Source: Longimicrobiaceae bacterium
GTDB taxonomy: Bacteria > Gemmatimonadota > Gemmatimonadetes > Longimicrobiales > Longimicrobiaceae
Direction: 5' to 3'
Assembly: GCA_036375715.1 (NCBI GenBank)
Contig: DASVBS010000064.1
Coordinates: 18,471 to 82,470, forward strand
DNA length: 64,000 bases
The translations under genes were made by a program, and so were the position numbers. Below, in pieces: positions 52,892 to 61,812 of this stretch (position 1 is its first letter; each line of letters starts with the position of its first letter). The notes beneath the pieces were generated by a model that worked only from the letters and a program-made list of their open reading frames with translations, made no database searches and was not told where the DNA came from.

Positions 52892-53392
52892 CTAGAGACT
52901 TCCGAAGAGACGGTCGATCTCGCTCTCCGCCTCGTCGAGCCAGGAGGATTCGAGCTGAGCCATGCCTGTAGAGGCCGATCGGTCGAACAGCTCGGCGACG
53001 ATCCCGGACAGCTCTCGAACTGCTGCCCGTGCCTTGATACGAATCATACCGAGAGTGGCTTCCTCACCGAACAGGGCTACGAGAATGACGCGCCGTCCGA
53101 CGTCCGCGAGATACATCGACTCCTTCTCCCCCTGATGAAAGAGCGAGGAGAACTCCTGCTCGCCCATCAGCGACGCGAGCTGGTCGTTGGCTGAGAAATC
53201 GGCTGCTGCCAGCGAGGCGAAGGCGGTGGAGTCGAAGCCGTGGATGTCTCCCGCGCCCAGAATCAGCTGCCCGTTGCGATCGACGAGCAGCGCGGCGTGA
53301 GCAGCCGATCCGGCGAGAAAGGCGTCGAGAACCTCTCGGATCCGGCGGGCATCTTCTTCCTGAAAGGACCAGCTGGCAGACCGCTGGCTCAT
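52892..53392 (-). CDS. Roadblock/LC7 protein, probable MglB partner of MglA
   Basis: 166 residues. The roadblock fold runs from about 15 to 130 ([60 protein letters not shown]), with a C-terminal extension of about 30 residues ending [14 protein letters not shown]. Position directly before mglA makes it the natural GAP or exchange partner. Its ATG overlaps the stop of the small gene upstream. Confidence 0.88.
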   Translation of the reverse strand: MSQRSASWSFQEEDARRIREVLDAFLAGSAAHAALLVDRNGQLILGAGDIHGFDSTAFASLAAADFSANDQLASLMGEQEFSSLFHQGEKESMYLADVGRRVILVALFGEEATLGMIRIKARAAVRELSGIVAELFDRSASTGMAQLESSWLDEAESEIDRLFGSL

Positions 53393-53715
53393 CCAGCGAT
53401 CTCCGTGGATGGGTTGCGGGCGGCGAGCCCTTCCTCCATGCGGGCGAGAATGGCCGCGGCGCGCTTCCGGATGAGCGGGCGGGGTTCGGATGCGATGAAG
53501 TCGCGCAGGAGCAGCACCAGGTCTACCGAGGCCGGGCGACCCTGGATGTACCCGAGCGCAGCCAGCCGGCGAAGCGGGTGCGGGCTGAAGAGATCGCGCT
53601 GATGCCGGCTGATCTGATCACGGACCAGCAACGCGCCGAGCGCCGCGGCCGCCGCCACCGCCAGCACCGTGAATCCAGCTGTCTTCAGGACCCGCTTGGT
53701 ATCCATCGCAACCAT
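53389..53715 (-). CDS. Small membrane-anchored HEAT-like protein
   Basis: 108 residues from ATG 53715 (53706 also possible). One N-terminal membrane helix (about 10-28) is followed by helical pairs resembling a HEAT repeat (HPLRRLAALGYIQGRPASVD; RPLIRKRAAAILARMEEGLA). It overlaps the roadblock start by four bases, so its product may tie the MglA/roadblock pair to the membrane; that is inference. Confidence 0.7.
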   Translation of the reverse strand: MVAMDTKRVLKTAGFTVLAVAAAAALGALLVRDQISRHQRDLFSPHPLRRLAALGYIQGRPASVDLVLLLRDFIASEPRPLIRKRAAAILARMEEGLAARNPSTEIAG

Positions 53716-53738
53716 CGCTCGAGAACGGGACGCGGCGA

Positions 53739-54329
53739 CTAGAGCTCTCTCCGTCCGTGGAGCGCCTCCACGATCGTGACGCCGTCAGCGTACTCCAGGT
53801 CCCCACCCACAGGCAGCCCGCGCGCCAGGCGGGTGACACGGATCCCACGAGGGGCGATCAGTCGGTGGAGGTAGAGCGTGGTGGCCTCCCCCTCCACGCT
53901 GGCGTTGGTCGCCAGCACCACCTCGCGAACCGGCGTACCCTCACCGAGGCGATCCAGCAGCGACGCCACGTTCAATTGGTCGGGACCGATCCCGTCCAGC
54001 GGCGACAGGCGTCCTCCCAGAACGTGGTACAGCCCCTGGTACTCGCCGGTCCGCTCGATGGCGCCGATGTCCGCCGGTTCTTCGACCACGCAGAGCAGCG
54101 ACTGGTCACGCCGCGGACTCCGGCAGATCTCGCAGATGTCGTGCTCGGTGTAGTTTCCGCAGCGGGGGCATGCGTGCACACCCCTGGCGACCGCGACGAT
54201 CGCCTCCGCCAGACGATCGGCATCTTCCGGCGACGTCTTGAGCAGATGATAGGTGAGACGAAGCGCCGTCTTCCGACCGATTCCCGGAAGACGGGCCAGT
54301 TCGTCCGTCAGGCGATCGATCAGCGACAA
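53739..54329 (-). CDS. recR: Recombination protein RecR
   Basis: 196 residues from a TTG at 54329. The N-terminal helix-hairpin-helix (LPGIGRKTALRLTYHLL), the C4 zinc finger (CPRCGNYTEHDICEIC) and the Toprim domain (SLLCVVEEPADIGAIE) are complete. It acts with RecF and RecO to load RecA at gaps. The order dnaX-ybaB-recR is widespread in bacteria. Confidence 0.96.
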   Translation of the reverse strand: MSLIDRLTDELARLPGIGRKTALRLTYHLLKTSPEDADRLAEAIVAVARGVHACPRCGNYTEHDICEICRSPRRDQSLLCVVEEPADIGAIERTGEYQGLYHVLGGRLSPLDGIGPDQLNVASLLDRLGEGTPVREVVLATNASVEGEATTLYLHRLIAPRGIRVTRLARGLPVGGDLEYADGVTIVEALHGRREL

Positions 54330-54347
54330 ACGGCCATCCCCGCCGGG

Positions 54348-54671
54348 CTAGAGTCCGGGTAGCTGGAAGGGAAGGCTGAACCCGCCGGAGACCTTCTTCA
54401 TCTCCTCCTCGTACACCGCGGATGCCCGATTCTGCGCCTCGGACACGGCAGCCAGCACGAGGTCCTCCAACATCTCGACGTCGTTTGCGTCGACCACGGA
54501 CGGATCGATGCGGACTGAGCGGATCTTCCCGCGTCCGTCGGCCGTAACGGTCACCATCCCGCCACCGCTCGAAGTGCTCACCGTCCGCTGGCCCAGCTCC
54601 GCCTGAAGCTGGGTGAGACGGGCCTGCACCTGCTGGCCCATCTGCAGGATCTGCTGAAAGCTATCGGTCAT
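54348..54671 (-). CDS. YbaB/EbfC nucleoid-associated protein
   Basis: 107 residues from ATG 54671. An N-terminal helix (QQILQMGQQVQARLTQLQAE), the central GGGMVTVTADGRGKIRSVRI and the C-terminal helix define the YbaB/EbfC DNA-binding dimer. It lies 84 bases after dnaX and 18 before recR. Confidence 0.93.
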   Translation of the reverse strand: MTDSFQQILQMGQQVQARLTQLQAELGQRTVSTSSGGGMVTVTADGRGKIRSVRIDPSVVDANDVEMLEDLVLAAVSEAQNRASAVYEEEMKKVSGGFSLPFQLPGL

Positions 54672-54755
54672 CACTCCCCTTCTTCGGACGCGAATCTGCA
54701 AATGTACCCGGCCCGGCGAGAGGCTCGCAAGTCGCACACCCGCCGCGGATCAAGC

Positions 54756-56648
54756 TCAATCAATGAGCTCCAGGTCCCATTCTTGTACCGCCGCCGCCAG
54801 GAGCGGTTCCTCCTCCACGAGGCGCCGGAGGCGCTCCTGACGGGCGGTTTCGGCGGTGATCCGTCCGCCCGCAGTGGCGTGCTCCGCGCTCTCCGAAGCG
54901 CGCAGCTCCAGGCGCACGGATCGGCCGAGACGCCGTTCGAGCGCGACCTCCAGCGGCCGTCGCGAGGACGACTTTCCGAGCCGGTCGAGCAGCGGCGACC
55001 CGGGAGGGACGTGCACGGCGATGGTGTCAGCGGACGCCAGCTCCAGTCGGGCGGCGCGGAGCATGAGGCTGGTGCCGGTGGGCACGCCTTCACCCTCCTC
55101 CAGCACGCTACGCCAGGCAACGCGCACCTTGCTCAGTTCGAGCGGGACGTCTGCCGCGGATCGCCCGCCGGGCTCCGCCTCCCTCTCCGGCGCAGGGCCC
55201 GTCGAAAAATCCGCTGCAGGAGTGGACGATGCCCCCGCCGTCGCGGCCGGAGCGTCAGGCGCGGGCTCGCGACCGCCGCCCTGGTGCCGGTCATCGTCCC
55301 GGGTCGATGAGACGCGGGAGGACGAAGCCCGGGAATCAGCGGCCCTCCCCCCCGTATCCCTTGCCGGCGCCACTACCGCCGGCGTCATCGATGTGGGAGG
55401 AGTATCGGCAGGGGCGGGCGGCGGCTGGTCAGGAGGTGCCGCCCGCCCCCACCCGGGGTTTGCGGCACCCTCCGCGGGGCGGCCCCCGCCGTCTCCACCG
55501 ACTCCGCCCAAGGCGCGCAGCACATCCTCCAGCTCCACCGTGGCGTCCATGAAGCTGAAGCGCAGCAGGAGTAGCTCGATCAGGATCCGCTGCTGGCCGC
55601 TCTTGCGGAACCTCCCGTCGGCGTCGAGCTCCGCCACCTGCGAGAGCATGCGGAGCAGGTCACCCGGCGCGAACCGCTCCGCTCGCCCGCGGTAGGCCTC
55701 ACGCAGCTCCGGACGAACCTCCACCCCCTGCTCGTTGCCGAGACGGATCATCAGCAGTGCGCGCAGGAAGTCCGCCAGGCCGCGGTAGAACTCCGCCAGG
55801 TCGTGCCCCGCGTCCAGCAGACGGCCGACGTAGGCGAAGACCTCGGCGTGGCGACGGCCGGCGATGATGTCCATGAGCTCGAGGTAGAGCTCGTCGGCGA
55901 CCAACCCCAGCACCCGCGCCACATCCTGCGCCGTGGGAGCGCCCTCCGTGAAGGAGAGGACCTGGTCGAGAAGCGACAGCGCATCGCGCATTCCCCCGTC
56001 CGCCTTCTGCGCGATGGGGAGCAGCACGTCATCGCTGGCCTCGATTCCTTCGCCGCGCAGCACCTCCCGCATGCGCGCCAGCAGGTCCATCGTGCCGATG
56101 CGATGGAAGTCGAAGCGCTGGCAGCGGGAGAGGATCGGCGGCGCAGCCTGCTGGATCTTCTGCGGCTCGGTGGTGGCAAAGACGAAGATCACCCGCGGCG
56201 GCGGCTCCTCGAGGATCTTGAGGAGCGCGTTCCACGCCTCGCGGGTGAGCATGTGCGCCTCGTCGATGATGTAGACCTTGTAGCGATCCTCCTCCGAAGG
56301 GGCATACATCGCCCGCTCTCGCAGGTCCCGGGCGTCGTCGACACCCCGGTTGGAGGCCGCGTCGATCTCGACCACGTCGAACGAGGTCTTGCCCGCCCAG
56401 ATCTTCTCACAGGATTCACAGACGCCGCACGGCTCCCCTTCGGGGCTCCGCTGAGGGCAGTTCAGCGCCATCGCGAGCACGCGCGCCAGGGTGGTCTTCC
56501 CTACCCCGCGGGGACCGCAGAAGAGGTAGGCGTGCGCAACCCTGCCGCGCTCCACTGCCGAGCGCAGCGTGGCCGAGACGTGTTCCTGCGTCGCCACTTC
56601 CGAGAAGCGGCGCGGGCGGTACGTGCGTGCGAGGGCGGTACGGGACAA
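54756..56648 (-). CDS. dnaX: DNA polymerase III subunit gamma/tau
   Basis: 630 residues from TTG 56648 with GGAG five bases upstream. The clamp-loader AAA+ part (1-370) has Walker A GPRGVGKTTLARVL, a four-Cys zinc module (CPQRSPEGEPCGVCESC), Walker B VYIIDEAHML and sensor SRCQRFDF. A Pro/Ala/Asp-rich linker (about 375-505) leads to a C-terminal tau-like domain. No A-rich slippery site is seen, so a programmed frameshift to gamma is not evident. Confidence 0.95.
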   Translation of the reverse strand: MSRTALARTYRPRRFSEVATQEHVSATLRSAVERGRVAHAYLFCGPRGVGKTTLARVLAMALNCPQRSPEGEPCGVCESCEKIWAGKTSFDVVEIDAASNRGVDDARDLRERAMYAPSEEDRYKVYIIDEAHMLTREAWNALLKILEEPPPRVIFVFATTEPQKIQQAAPPILSRCQRFDFHRIGTMDLLARMREVLRGEGIEASDDVLLPIAQKADGGMRDALSLLDQVLSFTEGAPTAQDVARVLGLVADELYLELMDIIAGRRHAEVFAYVGRLLDAGHDLAEFYRGLADFLRALLMIRLGNEQGVEVRPELREAYRGRAERFAPGDLLRMLSQVAELDADGRFRKSGQQRILIELLLLRFSFMDATVELEDVLRALGGVGGDGGGRPAEGAANPGWGRAAPPDQPPPAPADTPPTSMTPAVVAPARDTGGRAADSRASSSRVSSTRDDDRHQGGGREPAPDAPAATAGASSTPAADFSTGPAPEREAEPGGRSAADVPLELSKVRVAWRSVLEEGEGVPTGTSLMLRAARLELASADTIAVHVPPGSPLLDRLGKSSSRRPLEVALERRLGRSVRLELRASESAEHATAGGRITAETARQERLRRLVEEEPLLAAAVQEWDLELID

Positions 56649-56767
56649 CGGTACTCCGGGGTTGGAAGCGAAATGCCAGAAGCCTGAGCCAGGAAGTCTC
56701 CACCGGAGAGGCGGACCGAGCCCCTGATCAATATTCTCGGCCGCGCCCTCCGGATTGATATCGAATC

Positions 56768-57124
56768 CTATACTCCCCAGGCGTCCTCGAGGTGCTCGAC
56801 GCGCGGAGAGGTGTCTGGGGCGAAGGTGATCGCTATGGCATCGAACCGGTACACCTCACCGGCGCGACCGTGCGCGGCGATCCAGGCGTCCGCCACGGCG
56901 GCGATCTCTCGCTGCTTGTGACGGGTGATGGCCTCCAGAGGATGGCCGAAGCGGCCGCTGCGCCGGGTCTTCACCTCGACGAACGCGACGACCTCGCCGC
57001 GACGCGCGACGAGGTCGACCTCCCTCCGCCCGACCCGGTAGTTGCGGTCCAGGATCTGCCAGCCCTCCGCCTCCAGCCGCTCGGCCGCCAGCGCTTCGCC
57101 CCGGTCACCGAGGGGGCTGCCCAT
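56768..57124 (-). CDS. YraN-family (UPF0102) nuclease-fold protein
   Basis: 118 residues. GDRGEALAAERLEAEGWQIL, NYRVGRREVDLVARRGEVVA and FVEVKTRRSGRFG form the PD-(D/E)xK-like core of the YraN family. The biochemical function is unsettled in the literature. It lies nine bases downstream of the DAHP synthase gene and 119 bases before dnaX. Confidence 0.92.
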   Translation of the reverse strand: MGSPLGDRGEALAAERLEAEGWQILDRNYRVGRREVDLVARRGEVVAFVEVKTRRSGRFGHPLEAITRHKQREIAAVADAWIAAHGRAGEVYRFDAIAITFAPDTSPRVEHLEDAWGV

Positions 57125-57133
57125 GACGGCGAG

Positions 57134-58186
57134 TCAGTCGCCGGCGCTGGCGGGTGCGGCGATCGGGGCGGCGAGCTCCCGGCCGATGGCGCGCGCGATC
57201 GCGTCGATCTGGCGCACGAGGTCCCGGAACTGCTCCGGGTAGAGCGACTGCGCTCCGTCCGAGAGGGCGTGCTCCGGATCGGGGTGCACCTCCACGATCA
57301 GGCCGTCGGCGCCCGCCGCCACGGCAGCGCGCGCCATCGGGATCACCTTCGAGCGGATGCCCGTACCGTGGCTGGGATCGGCAATGATGGGGAGGTGCGA
57401 GAGCGACTTGACCACCGGTATGGCCGTGAGGTCGAGCAGGTTACGGGTGTGGGTATCGAAGCCCCGGACCCCGCGTTCGCAGAGGATGACCTGCCCGTTC
57501 CCTTCCGCCAGCAGGTACTCCGCCGAGAGGAGCAGGTCCTTGATGGTCGCGGCCATGCCGCGCTTCAGCAGCACCGGTTTCCCTGCCCGACCCGCGCGCC
57601 GCAGCAGCGAGAAATTCTGCATGTTGCGGGCGCCGATCTGCACAATGTCCGCGTACTCCGCGACCAGCTCCAGGCTCTCGGAGTCCATCGCCTCGGTAAC
57701 GATGGCGAGGCCCGTCTCTTCCCGGGCCCGGGCGAGCAATTGCAGTCCGCGCTCCCCCAGCCCCTGGAACGAGTAGGGCGACGTGCGAGGCTTGAACGCT
57801 CCCCCGCGCAGAACGTTGGCGCCCGCTTCGCGCAGCTGGTGCGCGATGCCGATGATCTGCTCCTCCGACTCCACCGAGCAGGGACCGGCCATCAGCACCA
57901 CTTCCTCACCGCCGATGCGCACGCCATTCGTCAGCTCGATCACCGTCGGCTCCTCCCGCCACTCGCGGGAGACCTGCTTGTACGGCTGCGAGACGTGGAT
58001 GATCTCCAGAACGCCCGGAAGCGCCTCCAGGCGAGCGGCGTCCACCTTTCCGTCGTTGCCGATCAGCCCGACGGCGGTGCGCTGCTTCCCGGGAATCGGC
58101 GCGGCCTCGTAGCCCATCTCCCGGATAGTGTCAACGACCGCTTGGATCTCCTCCGCGGTCGCGCTGTGTGCCATGACGACGAGCAT
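57134..58186 (-). CDS. aroF: 3-deoxy-7-phosphoheptulonate (DAHP) synthase, type I-beta
   Basis: 350 residues. An N-terminal ferredoxin-like (ACT-like) regulatory domain (1-70) precedes the (beta/alpha)8 core. Signatures are VVLMAGPCSVESEEQIIGIA, GGAFKPRTSPYSFQGLG, VLLKRGMAATI, IADPSHGTGIRSKV and EVHPDPEHALSDGAQSL. It condenses phosphoenolpyruvate and erythrose-4-P at the start of aromatic amino-acid synthesis; the N-terminal domain suggests feedback control by Phe or Tyr. It is 104 bases downstream of smc. Confidence 0.95.
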   Translation of the reverse strand: MLVVMAHSATAEEIQAVVDTIREMGYEAAPIPGKQRTAVGLIGNDGKVDAARLEALPGVLEIIHVSQPYKQVSREWREEPTVIELTNGVRIGGEEVVLMAGPCSVESEEQIIGIAHQLREAGANVLRGGAFKPRTSPYSFQGLGERGLQLLARAREETGLAIVTEAMDSESLELVAEYADIVQIGARNMQNFSLLRRAGRAGKPVLLKRGMAATIKDLLLSAEYLLAEGNGQVILCERGVRGFDTHTRNLLDLTAIPVVKSLSHLPIIADPSHGTGIRSKVIPMARAAVAAGADGLIVEVHPDPEHALSDGAQSLYPEQFRDLVRQIDAIARAIGRELAAPIAAPASAGD

Positions 58187-58290
58187 GCTGCAAATCCTTC
58201 CGGTGAGGCAGCCTTACAGGGGTCGAGGCAATGTAACATCCTCACGCGGACGGGGACCAGCGCCGCGGCTGGCGGTCCGGTCCCCAGGCC

Positions 58291-61200
58291 TCAGGTCGCG
58301 ACCGGCTGAGGGTCCCCCGCGTTCCACCGACCCAGCAGCTCCACCCCCACGATCGACGAAACGCCCGGCTCCTCCATCGTCACGCCGTACACCCAGTCCG
58401 CCGCTTCCATGGTGCGCGGGTTGTGGGTGATGACAATGAACTGGGTCTCCGCCTTGAAGTCCTCGAGCAACTGGATGAAGCGCCCCACGTTGGACTCGTC
58501 CAGCGGTGCGTCCACCTCGTCGAGCACGCAGAAGGGCGACGGCTTCACCAGGTACAGGGCGAAGAGGAGCGCCAGCGCCGTGAGCGTCCGCTCCCCTCCC
58601 GAGAGGAGGTGGATGCGCTGCGTGCGCTTACCCCGCGGCGAGGCCTGGATCTCCACGGTAGACTCCAGCGGATCGTCCGGGTCGGAGAGCCAGACGTCGC
58701 ACTGGCCTCCCTGGAAGAGCGACTGGAAGACCCGGTCGAAGTTCTCGCGGACCGCGGTGAAGGTCTCCATGAAGACTTCCCGAGCGGTGCGGTTGATCTG
58801 GCGGATCGCGGCGATCAGGTCGTCCCGCGCCGCGATGAGGTCGTCGCGCTGCTGGTGCAGGAAGGCGAGGCGCTCCGATTCCTCCTCGTGCTCCTGGACC
58901 GCCAGCGAGTTGACCGGGCCCAGCGACTCCAGCTGCTCGGCGATTTCCCGCAGCTCCTGGCGCCACTCCTCCACCCCGCCCTCCTCGATCTCCCGCGCCG
59001 ATTCGACCAGGGCGTCCCAAGGGCGGCCCCACTCTACCTCCAGCCGCTCCACCGACCGCTCGGCGCGCGAGCGCAGCTCCGCGAGGCGCAGCTCGAGCCG
59101 GTGGCGCTCCTCCGCCGCCGCGGTCTCGCGCTTCTGAGCGGCTCGGGCCGCTTCGTTTGCGCTCTGGAGCGCGGCCTCGAGCTCGCTGAGGCGAGCGTCC
59201 AGCGAGGAAACCAGCGCTGCCTCGCGATCCCGGTCGGCGAAGAGGCGTTCGATCTCCGCGCCGGCTTCCCCGCTCACCCCGCCGAGCTGTTCCAGGCTTT
59301 CACGCAGCTCCGCGACTTCCCGTTCGATCGCCTGCTGACGGGCCGCCGCGGCGGTCGAGCCCTGCTCGGCGGCGTCGCGCCGGCGCTCGGCCTCCCGCAA
59401 CTCCGCTTCCGCCCGTGCGACCGCGACTCGCAGCTCCGACTCCTGGTCGCGCGCCTCTTCCCAACTCTCCTCCAGCTCCGCCAGGCGCTCCCGCGCGATC
59501 TTTTCGGCCTCGGCCGCGCCTGCCGCCTCGTCCGTCAGGAGCTGCATGTGGGCATCCAGGCCGGCGAGGTGCTCGGCGGCACTGGCGGCGCTCCCGCGCA
59601 GACCGGCGAGCGACTCCGCCGCACGCTCGCGATCTTCCCGCAGGCGGCCGAGATGATGGGAATGCGAGGCCGAGTCCAGCTCCAGCCGCTTCAGCTCCTC
59701 CTCCAGACGGCGCCGCTCCTCTTCGGTGGCCGCCGCGCGTTCCTCGGCCGCGGCCAGTGTTCGCCGCAGCTCATCCCGCGCCGTCGCGATCGCCTCCTGC
59801 TCCACCTCGAGCTGCACGAGCTCGCGGCGCATGCGTGCAAGCGTCTCCCGCCGGGCGAGGATGCCTTCCCCACCGCTCCGCGCCACCAGGCGGATCATGC
59901 CGCGCGCATCCACCACCTCCCCCTGGCTCCCGACCCGGGGGGCCGTCTCACCCGCCGTGAGAGGATCGCCTGTGCCGTCGAGCCGCACCCCTTCCAGCAG
60001 GACCCTGGCCCACGCCTCACCACCGCGCCCTGGCGTGTCCTTCAGCACCGGTGCGTCGAGCGGAAGGAGGGTGAGCGAGCCCCCCTCCGTCCACTCCCCG
60101 TAGAACCAGTCGCGCACCCGGGCGGCGGCGCTCGAATCCTGCACCACCACCGCCTGGAGGAGGGGCCCCAGGTACTGCTCGACCCGCTCGGGATCCACGT
60201 CGTCGCCGATCGCCGCGGGGAGGAAGTCGGCGAGTGGGCCGAGTACCCCTCCGGCACGTCCGAAGCGGCTCATTGCTCCGGCCACGGCGGGGGCGAAGCC
60301 CTCGTAGCTCTGCTCGAGCGCTTCGCGCGCGCCTACCTGCGAGGCGAGGTGCGACAGCCTGTCCTGCGCCTCGCGGAGGCGCTCACGGATATCGCGCTCC
60401 TGCTCGCGGATCGTCTCGATCTCCGCTCGGGCCTGCTCCACCCGCTGTACACTCTGCCGCAGCTGGCTGCGCACCTCGTCGGCCCGCGCCCCGAACAGCT
60501 CACCCTGCTGCTCCAGCGCGGCGAGCTCTGCGGCGAGCTTTGCCTCCCGCTCGGTGACCTCGGCGGCGAGCTCCTCCGCCTCCCGCTTCCGCCGCAGGGT
60601 GCCCGCGCGCTCTCCATCGAGCTCGGCGATCTCGCGGGCAAGCTCCCGTGCGCGCGCCGACGCGCTCTCCGCCGCGGCGCGCTCGGCGGCCACGGCGCTC
60701 CGCAGCGACTGGTTTCGCTCGGCACGCTCCTCGAGCTGGTCACGCAGCGTCTGGAGGACGGCGGCGTGCCTGTCGATCTCCTCACGTGCCCGCTCCGCCT
60801 CGCGGGCGAGCGAAGCCTCGCGTCCAGAGAGGTCGCCCCGCTCCCGGATCAGCTCCTGGATACGCAGCTCCGCGTGTGCGCGTCTCTCGTTGGCGACCAG
60901 CAGCTCCCTCTCCCGAGAATCCAGCCGCGAGCGGATCTCCTCCAGCCGCCTGCCCGCCTCCATCCGCTGGCGCCCGACCTCCGTGGCCTCCATCCGAGTT
61001 GCCTCCGCCGCACCCTCGGCCTCGCGACGTTCGCTGGCGGCCGTCATCTCCTCGCGCTCCAGCTCCCGCCGTCGCGCTTCGGCGGCCTCCAGCTCGCCGG
61101 AGAGGCCCTCGAGCTCGGCGATCGCAACCGCCACCTCGAGGTCCAGGCGGCGCATCCGCATCTCCTCGTAGCGCTCGGCGCGCCGGCGCTGCCGGGCCAG

Positions 61201-61812
61201 GCTCCGCACCTTCGACTCCACCTCGGCGATCAGGTCCTGCAGCCGGGCGAGGTCGGCCTCCGCCGCCTCCAGTCGCCGTGTCGCCGCCTGTCGACTGTCC
61301 TTGTAACGGCCGATTCCGGCGGCTTCCTCGAAGAGCAGCCGCCTCTCCTCCGCGCGGTCGCTGAGGAGAGTCTCGATCATGCCCGCCTCGATCACCGCGT
61401 AGGCGTTGGAGCCGAGGCCGGTGTCGCGTAGCAGGTTGTGGATGTCGCGCAGGCGGCAGGCGTTGCGGTTCAGCGAGTACTCGCTTCCGCCTTCGCGGAA
61501 CACCTTACGGGAGACTTCGATCTCCGAGTGCGGGAGGGCCACACGCCCCCGATCGTTCTCGAAGAGCAGGCCCACCTCGGCGTGGTGGAGCGGCCGGCGG
61601 CGGGTGGTCCCCTGGAAGATTACCTCCTCCATCTTGGCGCCGCGGATGGCGCTCGCCCGCTGCTCGCCCAGCACCCAGCGGATGGCGTCGGCAATGTTCG
61701 ACTTGCCGCAGCCGTTCGAGCCGACGATCGCGGTGACGCCCGGACGGAACTCGAGAACCGTCCGGTCGGCGAACGACTTGAATCCCTGGAGCCGGAGGGA
61801 CTTCAACCTCAT
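58291..61812 (-). CDS. smc: Chromosome segregation ATPase SMC
   Basis: 1173 residues. The N-terminal head has Walker A GSNGCGKSNIADAIRWVLG. Two long coiled-coil arms (about 165-500 and 670-1000) flank the hinge (about 505-655). The C-terminal head has the signature LLSGGERTLTALALLFALYL and Walker B FCVLDEVDAPLD. It forms condensin with ScpA and ScpB. The ATG overlaps the SPOR-protein stop (ATGA), so the two are translationally coupled. Confidence 0.97.
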   Translation of the reverse strand: MRLKSLRLQGFKSFADRTVLEFRPGVTAIVGSNGCGKSNIADAIRWVLGEQRASAIRGAKMEEVIFQGTTRRRPLHHAEVGLLFENDRGRVALPHSEIEVSRKVFREGGSEYSLNRNACRLRDIHNLLRDTGLGSNAYAVIEAGMIETLLSDRAEERRLLFEEAAGIGRYKDSRQAATRRLEAAEADLARLQDLIAEVESKVRSLARQRRRAERYEEMRMRRLDLEVAVAIAELEGLSGELEAAEARRRELEREEMTAASERREAEGAAEATRMEATEVGRQRMEAGRRLEEIRSRLDSRERELLVANERRAHAELRIQELIRERGDLSGREASLAREAERAREEIDRHAAVLQTLRDQLEERAERNQSLRSAVAAERAAAESASARARELAREIAELDGERAGTLRRKREAEELAAEVTEREAKLAAELAALEQQGELFGARADEVRSQLRQSVQRVEQARAEIETIREQERDIRERLREAQDRLSHLASQVGAREALEQSYEGFAPAVAGAMSRFGRAGGVLGPLADFLPAAIGDDVDPERVEQYLGPLLQAVVVQDSSAAARVRDWFYGEWTEGGSLTLLPLDAPVLKDTPGRGGEAWARVLLEGVRLDGTGDPLTAGETAPRVGSQGEVVDARGMIRLVARSGGEGILARRETLARMRRELVQLEVEQEAIATARDELRRTLAAAEERAAATEEERRRLEEELKRLELDSASHSHHLGRLREDRERAAESLAGLRGSAASAAEHLAGLDAHMQLLTDEAAGAAEAEKIARERLAELEESWEEARDQESELRVAVARAEAELREAERRRDAAEQGSTAAAARQQAIEREVAELRESLEQLGGVSGEAGAEIERLFADRDREAALVSSLDARLSELEAALQSANEAARAAQKRETAAAEERHRLELRLAELRSRAERSVERLEVEWGRPWDALVESAREIEEGGVEEWRQELREIAEQLESLGPVNSLAVQEHEEESERLAFLHQQRDDLIAARDDLIAAIRQINRTAREVFMETFTAVRENFDRVFQSLFQGGQCDVWLSDPDDPLESTVEIQASPRGKRTQRIHLLSGGERTLTALALLFALYLVKPSPFCVLDEVDAPLDESNVGRFIQLLEDFKAETQFIVITHNPRTMEAADWVYGVTMEEPGVSSIVGVELLGRWNAGDPQPVAT

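Noticed and set aside
54756..56648. Programmed -1 frameshift in dnaX
   Set aside because: No A-rich slippery heptamer or following stem was found; a single tau-like product is the simplest reading.
58423..61431. A 1002-codon open frame on the strand opposite smc
   Set aside because: It mirrors the smc reading frame in GC-rich DNA, has a Leu/Arg/Gly-rich composition without domains, and smc is unmistakable.
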